Positions 18,020-24,645 of a stretch of DNA of 24,645 nt are shown here, piece after piece. Source of the stretch: Azolla pinnata (Eukaryota; Streptophyta; Polypodiopsida; Salviniales; Salviniaceae); the NCBI GenBank assembly GCA_037176905.1, contig JBBBWG010007991.1:1-24645 (forward strand), given 5' to 3'. The translations under genes and the position numbers were made by a program. How positions within the stretch are numbered: position 1 is the stretch's first letter; the number at the start of each line of letters is the position of its first letter. Under the pieces are notes generated by a model that saw only the letters and a list, made by a program, of their open reading frames with translations, did no database searches and had not been told where the DNA came from.

Positions 18020-20439
18020 GTTTGTATTATCTCTTTTGCCAACAAGGTTCAACATCTCAAAGCTAATTACTAAAGGAACCCAAGGTTTTACACGTTTTCA
18101 TTTTTTAGGATTCTCAATTTAGTAACTCATACGAATCCTATTAGAGCTCTAACCATGGCTAGTTGGAACATTATTAATAAAAGCCGCCACTAATCTAGCT
18201 TGCATCATTGTTAGAACAACATCCTTTATGCTCTAGAACTTCCGTATCTTTATCAAAGAATTTAAGCTAATTTTGAGATACAAATAGTATAAGAATGATA
18301 ATAAATAAGACCTGAAGATTACATTAGGGAGATTGATTTACCTACACATACACAATAGATGGATTTAGTCTAACATGACTTACATATACTTGCTTTTGAT
18401 ATCCTTCACGATAAGCACCATTAATGGATTTAGTCTAACATGACTTACATAATGACACTAAAACTTGTTTTTGACCTTTAATGAGGATTCTAAATCACAA
18501 AAACATGCAATTAGTTGTACAATTTGATGTGACAATTGTTTGTTCAAGCAACTATCAAAGCATTAACAAATGACATGTTTAGATCTAAGCAAACATTGTT
18601 ATGGTGGTATTAGCCTAACCACCTTTGGAAGCCACCTTTGGTTTCAAGTACAAATTTCTTTTTGTTGAATTGAGTTAGTGGAGTTTTTTGGCGCAAGATG
18701 TTTAGCTTGATTGATTTTTTTCATTTGCACTCTTGGATTTAAGAGCCATACTCTCTTTCATGGATCAAGATTTTACCCACACCATAGAATTCTATTGTAT
18801 AACTTCTTCCAATTTTTTCTACTAGACATCATTCACATCTATGATATTATATTTTGCCTTTCTTAAAGATCGGATGTATAGCAAAATGGGTTTTATTATC
18901 TACTAGTATTTCTTGTCTATGTGTGTTGGCCAATCTTTGTTTCAAACATCTACAAGAAATAGTCTTGTATAGACTTCCACCTTCCAGAAGTTATGAGGCT
19001 CTAGGATGTGTATAACAGCCAAATAAACCTACAATTACATCATAAAAGAAGCGAAACCTATGTGGGTAAAACATTTTCTTATTGCAATTCTGCAAGATAT
19101 AACCTATGCCCAAGCAAAATTATACTTTCCTAAAAGAAACCTAACCTAATGCAAAGATATCATTGAGGCATAGACCTGAAGACCATTGAGTATGAAATTT
19201 ATCACCTACGATATACTTTATCCCTAAGTGATAATTGACCATATATCACATTGTGTGACCCATTGATCTAAGATACAAAATACCTCCTATTAACCTTCTC
19301 TACATTCGGGTCATGTAAAGTGTGCTTAGGTATACATTGGTTGAATCATGAGAGTCTCATATTTAAGGTTTTAGTTCACACTTTATTTCAAATCATAACT
19401 AAGGCATGCATTAAAATTAGTGGACAAAAATGTTAAGCTTGATTTTGACAATAAACTATTAAAGTTGTTTAGACCAAGACATTGTATGAGTTAACAGAAC
19501 CTATTCCATATATAAAATGGGTTTTATTCTTTACTCTTTCTTCTCTACGTTGTGTTGGGCTTGTATATCCATAGGACCCAAGTGACTGTAAATGTAGGTC
19601 TTTGATCTATACATATAATCAAATGAACCTACCAATTATTCTTTTACTCATTGTGAATATTAAGTCCTATTGATGTTAAAATTTAAGATAACATTAAATC
19701 TCAAATTTCTTGGGTATATTCTCAAGATTATTGCAAACTTGAAAAATGAAACAAGTCTATACTTTATATATCCTCTTTATCATATTTTTTCACACTAAGA
19801 AATTTTCATAATTGCTCAATTTATGGCAAGTTCAATTCATCAATCAATATTATTGCCTAGGGCTATTATTCCAACTAACATTCAAACATTCTTGTAGGAA
19901 TCATTACGTTTTCTATCATTTTGATATAATTTACATTATATAAACTTTGTATGTATACAACTCTTGTTTCATTAATACATATCATTTGTCTCATCGAGAC
20001 CATTCTATGTCCATCCCTTTATTCTCTATATGTTCCAATATCGGGGATAAGATCAAGAATGCTCATTTGCATACAAGTTTTAAGGTTAATTTGATTATTA
20101 TCTTAAGTGAAGCCATAATGAAAATTGTGGGTAGTATTTAATACCCTGTGAATATCTCTATATTCAAATATTAATCTTCCATTGAGACTTTCAATATGTT
20201 TATATCGAGGAAGTATTTATGTACTTCTATTTGTTATAGTGGGGTTGCATCATTCATTGCTTAAATAATCTTGAATGTATCTTTTCAAATTTCTTATATT
20301 GTGATCCTTCCAATTACAATGTTCATCCTTTCGTGACAGTATCACATCCATATTTCAGGTATTGATGTCAACTCTTGCAAAATGTTTTTGTCAAAATCTC
20401 GACTCAAACCTCTAACCTTTGAGACACACAATATACTCA
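18020..20439. other. AT-rich stretch, no recognised gene
   Basis: A 28-bp direct repeat starting ATGGATTTAGTCTAACATGA occurs at 18359-18386 and 18424-18451. A second, diverged pair near 18885-18960 and 19510-19580 shares AAAATGGGTTTTATT and a later GTGTTGG, about 625 bp apart, suggesting an old duplication. No coding domains, splice-supported exons or element ends were recognised. It abuts the copia fossil and may include decayed transposon DNA. Confidence 0.4.
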
Positions 20440-23209
20440 ACCCTTAGATTTGGTTCATACAGGTTTATGTGGTCCTATGCCTACCAGATCGTTGGGTGGT
20501 GCCACGTATTTTGTTACATTCATTGATGATGCCACTAGAAAGGTTTGGGTGTATCCCATAAAACAAAAGGGCGATGTGTACTCTACTTTCAGAAAATGGC
20601 TTGCCTCGGTTGAGACAGAAAAGGGTATAAAGGTCAAGACGTTACGTTCTGATAATGGTGGTGAGTACACTTCTCATGAATTCAGAGATTTTTGCGAGTC
20701 TAGAGGCATTCGTATGGAGTTTTTCGCACCTTACACTCCAGTACAAAATGGTGTAGCAGAACGGATGAATAGAACCATTCAGGACAGAGTTGTTTCTATG
20801 CTTTATCATGCAAATCTTCCGCAGGGTTTTTGGGCTGAAGCAGTTCGGACTGCAGTTTATGTGATTAACCTATCACCTAGTATTGCCAAAGGCTTGAAAG
20901 TGGCACAAGAGTTATGGGCAAGAAAAGCCCCAAACTATGATCATCTTAGAGTGTTTGGATGTGAAGCGTATAACCATGTTCCCAAATAGTTATGGAAAAA
21001 ACTAGATTTCAAAAGCAGAAAATGTATATTCCTTGGTTATAGTCAATTTGGATATCATTTGTGGGATCCTGAAATGCGCACAATAGTCAGAAGCAGTGAT
21101 GTTTTCAATGAAAAGGTTATGCATAAACAACCCAATAAGAAAGTGGAAGTGAGAAGAGTGGTGTTTCAAGATGTTACACCTTCTATTTGCGTGCAAAAGA
21201 ATGATCCCACTCTTATGCCGAACAGTCCTTCACATGCTCACCCATATGAGGATGTTCAAGATGATGATATATACTTAGAACCTGAGAACATTCCGGCTCC
21301 GATTGAGGAACTAGTGAGACGGTCCGCTCGCGTCTCGAAGCCGCCTGTTAGGTTCACAAATTATGTGATGCTAATGGATGCAGGTGAGCCCTCTTGTTAT
21401 AAGGAAGCTATTTTGGCTAGTGATCATGTTAAGTGGGAGCATGCCATGGGAAATGAATTGGATAGTATTCATAAGAATGGTACTTGGGATTTGGTACCTC
21501 TGCCAACAGATAGGAAAGCATTACCGTGCAAGTGGGTATACAAGTACGAGTATACATCTGATAGTGCTTCTCCACTGTATAAAGCGCGTTTGGTAGCAAA
21601 AGGTTTGAGGCAAGAACATTGAGTTGATTATGGTGAAATCTTCTGTCCTGTAGTCAAGATGACTACATTACGTATGTTGCTTGCATTGGCCACAAATCAG
21701 GACTTGGAATTAGTCCAAATGGATGTAAAGACTGCCTTCTTACATGGGTACCTTGATAAGGAGATTTATATGGAACAACCAGAAGGTTATGAAGTCTCCG
21801 GAAAAGAACATTTGGTATGTAAACTCAGAAAGAGTTTGTATGGGCTTAAGCAGTCCCCTAGATTGTGGTACCAAAAGTTTGATGCTTTTATGAAGTCTCA
21901 AAGATATACCAGAAGCAATGAGGATGCATGCATATCTTTACACGAAAACCTGTTCAGATGGGAGCTCTATTATGTTGATACTTTATGTTGATGACATGCT
22001 TATTGTTGGTAAAAACAAGGAGGAGCTATGCTTGTTGAAAAAAAACTTGAGCCAGACTTTTGACATGAAGGATTTGGGAGATGTACAACATATCCTTGGT
22101 ATACGTATTACTTGTGATAGGAGTAAACAATGCATCTACTTGTCTCAGGTTGAGTACATATCAAAAGTGCTTAAGAGGTTTAATATGGAGAATGCAAAGC
22201 TGTTGAGCCCACATATGTAAAATTGAGCACGTGTGATTGCCCCACGTATGATGAGGATAAGGAATTCATGTCCAAGGTTCCTTATCAATCCGCAGTTGGT
22301 AGCCTTATGTATGCCATGGTAGCTACTAGACCAAACCTTGCATTTGTAGTGGGAGCACTAAGTCGATTCATGGTAAGAAACATTGGGATGCAGTCAAGTT
22401 GATATTAAGATATCTGAGTGGCACTAATGATGAATGCCTATGTCTGGGTAGAGGGGATGCCTCTATCAGTGGATACACAGATTCAGATTATGCCGAATCT
22501 GCTGGCAGTAGAAAATCTACTTCTGGGTACATTTTTCAGACTATGGGAGGTGCCATTGCTTGTAAATCTCGTCTTCAGGAATGTGTTGCATTATCAACTA
22601 CAGAAGCAGAGTATGTTGCAGCCAGCGAGGCATGTAAGGAAGCAGTATGGCTTTCCCGACTAGCTTGTGACATGGGCAGTACCTCAGCATGTACCCAAAT
22701 CGTCTTGTGACAGTCAGAGTGGCATCGCTTTGGCTAAAAATCGGGTATATGATGCGAAGGCCAAACACATTGGAGTGCGATATCACTTCGTTCGGGAATG
22801 CATAGCTAATGGCTGCGTCAGACTTGAGAGGGTTGCCTCTCGCAGAAATGCCGCAGATGCATTGACGAAGGCCTTACCACAGGATGCTTCGGAGCATTGT
22901 TGTCACTTGATGGGGGATCACTTAGTGTCTTGCGTACACACTTGTCATGTACATTGTATAACACAGTTCCAGGTCTCGTACTGTCTAACCTTCCATTATT
23001 CGTTCTCCCGGTTTAGGCCTTTAGTGGGAGATTGTTGTATATGTATCCTGGTCTCTCTCACTTAGTACTAAGTGGCGAGAGGAAGAGAGGGAGAAGAAAA
23101 ACAACAGACGGGCAACATCGATCCTTCTTCTTCCATTGCCGTCCATGCTATATTCGATCCGGACGGAGCGGAACGGAACAGATCCCTGCTCCATCGAAGA
23201 TATACAACA
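20440..23209 (+). mobile_element. Ty1/copia LTR retrotransposon fossil, 5' part absent, broken
   Basis: Parts in copia order: integrase core (about 20450-20990; TFIDDATRKVWVYPIKQKGD, LRSDNGGEYTS, FFAPYTPVQNGVAERMNRTI), the integrase C-terminal region and linker, reverse transcriptase (about 21400-22220; MDVKTAFLHGYLDKEIYMEQ, SLYGLKQSPRLWYQKFDAF, LYVDDMLIVG), RNase H (about 22400-22870; SGYTDSDYAES, STTEAEYVAASEACKEAVWL, AKHIGVRYHFVRE), a purine-rich tract (TTTAGTGGGAGA) and a 3' LTR. Integrase preceding RT makes it copia. Gag, protease and the 5' LTR are not in the window. It is broken, with several breaks, and inactive. Protein motifs are still easily read, so it is probably not ancient. The age cannot be dated from one LTR. 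Confidence 0.93.
23033..23209 (+). repeat. 3' LTR of the copia fossil, 177 bp
   Basis: Starts TGTTGTATAT directly after the purine-rich tract and ends ATATACAACA, a perfect 10-bp inverted repeat of the start. TG...CA ends plus the adjacent polypurine tract define a small LTR. The following bases AGGGT would be the target-site duplication, but the left partner is not available to confirm it. Confidence 0.85.
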
Positions 23210-23386
23210 AGGGTTAGGGCCACACAAGTAATCTGTGAGAAAACGGCGTTGGAGCCTGTGAAAAACGGGGCCGCGGAAGGAGAATCCCTTCTTTCTTTCC
23301 GCTTTGATTTTGTGTGCTCGTTCTGTTCTTGGTTTTGGTGTTTACCCTTGGGAGCACGGACTGGCTCTTGTGTAGCGAGCGCCGCC
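23210..23386. other. Flank of the copia insertion
   Basis: Begins AGGGTTAGGG, one and a half telomere-like words, then unique DNA with no gene recognised. Confidence 0.45.
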
Positions 23387-23712
23387 GATGATGGGCGTGA
23401 TGCTGATGCTGATGCTGATGATGCTGATGCTGATGATGCTGATGCTGCTGATGATGATGATGATGCTGATGATGCTGATGCTGCTGATGATGATGATGAA
23501 GCAAGGAGACAGTGAGGATGAGGAAGAAGATGAGTTGGGGGAAGGCTTGTGAAGAGCAGGGCCGGAGGAGGAGGAGGAGGAGGAGGAGGAAGGAGATCAA
23601 GGAAGGAGATGGCGGAGGAAGCAGCAGCTGCAGAAGAAGAAGAAGAAGAAGAAGAAGAAGAAGAAGAAGATGTTGATGATAATGATGATGAGGATGATGA
23701 GGATGATGATGC
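23387..23712. repeat. Compound trinucleotide microsatellites
   Basis: (GATGCT)n/(GAT)n/(GCT)n from about 23387 to 23502, (GGA)n at about 23563-23590, (AGA)n at about 23632-23670, then (GAT)n/(GAG) to about 23712. Long open frames on both strands here encode Asp/Ala, Glu, Gly or Ser runs and are by-products of the repeats. Confidence 0.93.
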
Positions 23713-23740
23713 TCTGTGCTGCTGTTCGATGCGTATCTTC

Positions 23741-23915
23741 TGATAGATAGATTGATCGATAGATCGATAGATATATCTATAGATCAATGGATGGATGGAT
23801 GGATAGATAGATCTATAGATCAATTGATAGATCGATGGATCAATAGATAAATGGATTGATTGATTGATTGATTGAATGAAGTAGATTGATAGATTGATAG
23901 ATGCAGATTGATCGA
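23741..23915. repeat. GATA/GATC/GATT/GATG tetranucleotide block
   Basis: Interleaved GATA, GATC, GATT and GGAT tetranucleotides over about 170 bp, with short near-palindromes such as AGATATATCT and ATAGATCTATAG. It looks like one GATA-type microsatellite that has diversified by point change and local slippage. Confidence 0.9.
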
Positions 23916-24419
23916 TTGCGGCTGAGCTTCCCTTGTCGACTGGCTGCAGGAATCATCATCCATGTATGGATCGATCATCCCATGACGACGGAGATGGATC
24001 GGCAGAGCCACAGTTAGCTGCAGGCGTGGAGAAAGAAAGAAAGAGAGAAAGCAAAGCAAAGCAAGTAGAACACGGGAAGCTTAAAAACAACAACAACAAC
24101 AACATTCAGGAATCGGAAGTTGGCCGAAGAAGAAAAATCACGATTATCCCGAGCTATATACATAGATTGGGGCCAATCTGGCATTCGATAATGTGCGTGA
24201 TGATCGGAGGCTAATAGGGCATTTGCAAGCGCATCCATACATAACCCTCAACAAATCTTTGTTCCAGTTTCCACGAAATCGATAGGCTTTATAGCCTCTT
24301 TATAAAGCGAATTACTGGCAGTGGCAGCGGCAGACAGAGCAATACCAACAACGGTGACCTAGCAGTAAGATTTTTCCCCAGAGCCTTATAGATCCTCCGA
24401 TCACATGGTGCAAGTTTTT
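23916..24419. other. No recognised gene
   Basis: Short AAG/AAAGC and (AAC)n tracts lie at 24030-24105. An 8-bp perfect inverted repeat GCTTTATA/TATAAAGC with a 7-base loop sits at 24286-24308. The open frames at 23933-24238 overlap on opposite strands and show no known domain. Confidence 0.45.
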
Positions 24420-24481
24420 AACACAAACACCAATTACCCGCTAGAGCTAAATCGCCTTTTGGCTGGGTAATAATAATAATA

Positions 24482-24645
24482 ATGGCATCCCTGCGAACTC
24501 GTGGGCTTCATTCAAAAAGGGCTTTGACTCGGAAGACCGTCAAAGAGGAGGCTCCCTTGTGTCCATATGATGAGGCTTGGTTTTGGCTCGAGGAAGTGAC
24601 ACTCTGGAGGAGCGTACCATTAGATCGAAGTATCATCATGTGCAT
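24482..24645 (+). other. Open frame running off the right edge, unrecognised
   Basis: After an (ATA)n tract an ATG opens a frame that stays open to the window end (54 codons seen). It begins MASLRTRGLHSKRALTRKTV and continues with an Asp/Glu/Trp-containing part, PYDEAWFWLEEVTLWRSVPL. The frame is also open upstream to about 24420. The start is basic and Ser/Arg-rich, as in an organelle presequence. However, the opposite strand is open for 45 codons too, so coding strand and reality are unsure. It could equally be part of a dispersed repeat. Confidence 0.2.

Noticed and set aside
23068-23823. 251-codon minus-strand frame with Ser, Pro and Ala runs, and plus-strand frames rich in Asp/Ala and Glu
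   Set aside because: All are by-products of trinucleotide microsatellites; both strands are open over the same bases.

Overview
This window looks like nuclear DNA from a land plant. It has plant-type TTTAGGG telomere-like arrays, a spliced plastid vitamin K1 methyltransferase gene, a spliced cytosolic ribosomal protein gene, Ty1/copia and Ty3/gypsy fossils, many microsatellites, and AAACCCTA telo-box motifs in gene leaders. Gene density is low. Nothing here fixes the lineage more closely. A run of exactly 100 Ns (11750-11849) is an assembly gap inside a tandem repeat.

Layout. 1 to about 2330: broken Ty3/gypsy fossil on the minus strand, cut by the window edge. About 2560-2940: possible N-terminal piece of a pogo/Tigger-like DNA transposase. 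2940-5970: AT-rich DNA with a degenerate 22-bp repeat and microsatellites but no recognised gene. 5971-6059: telomere-type array just upstream of menG (6179-10268, plus, 8 exons, 282 aa). The large first intron of menG holds two separate diverged tandem repeat blocks. 10434-10603: unassigned coding-like segment. 11368-12220: minisatellite built on ATTAGGGTTTC with the N gap, flanked by a duplicated block. 12404-13204: intronless S1-domain gene, probably organellar, with a triplicated element after its stop. 15258-17084: RPL35 (uL29) on the minus strand, 4 coding exons. 17271-17590: degenerate telomere array, apparently lying between RPL35 and a candidate divergent plus-strand transcript. 18060-20440: AT-rich, unrecognised. 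About 20440-23209: Ty1/copia fossil ending in a well-defined 177-bp LTR. 23387-23915: dense microsatellites. At the right edge an open frame runs out of the window.

The three host genes are unrelated housekeeping functions: plastid phylloquinone synthesis, a putative organellar RNA-binding protein, and the cytosolic 60S ribosome. They share a promoter-side layout. Each has telomere-like repeats within about 120-500 bp upstream of its start codon. Two have AAACCCTAG telo-boxes in the leader, and two have a TTC-rich leader. This is the most interesting pattern in the window. I see no CRISPR array, tRNA, rRNA or bacterial-type operon.
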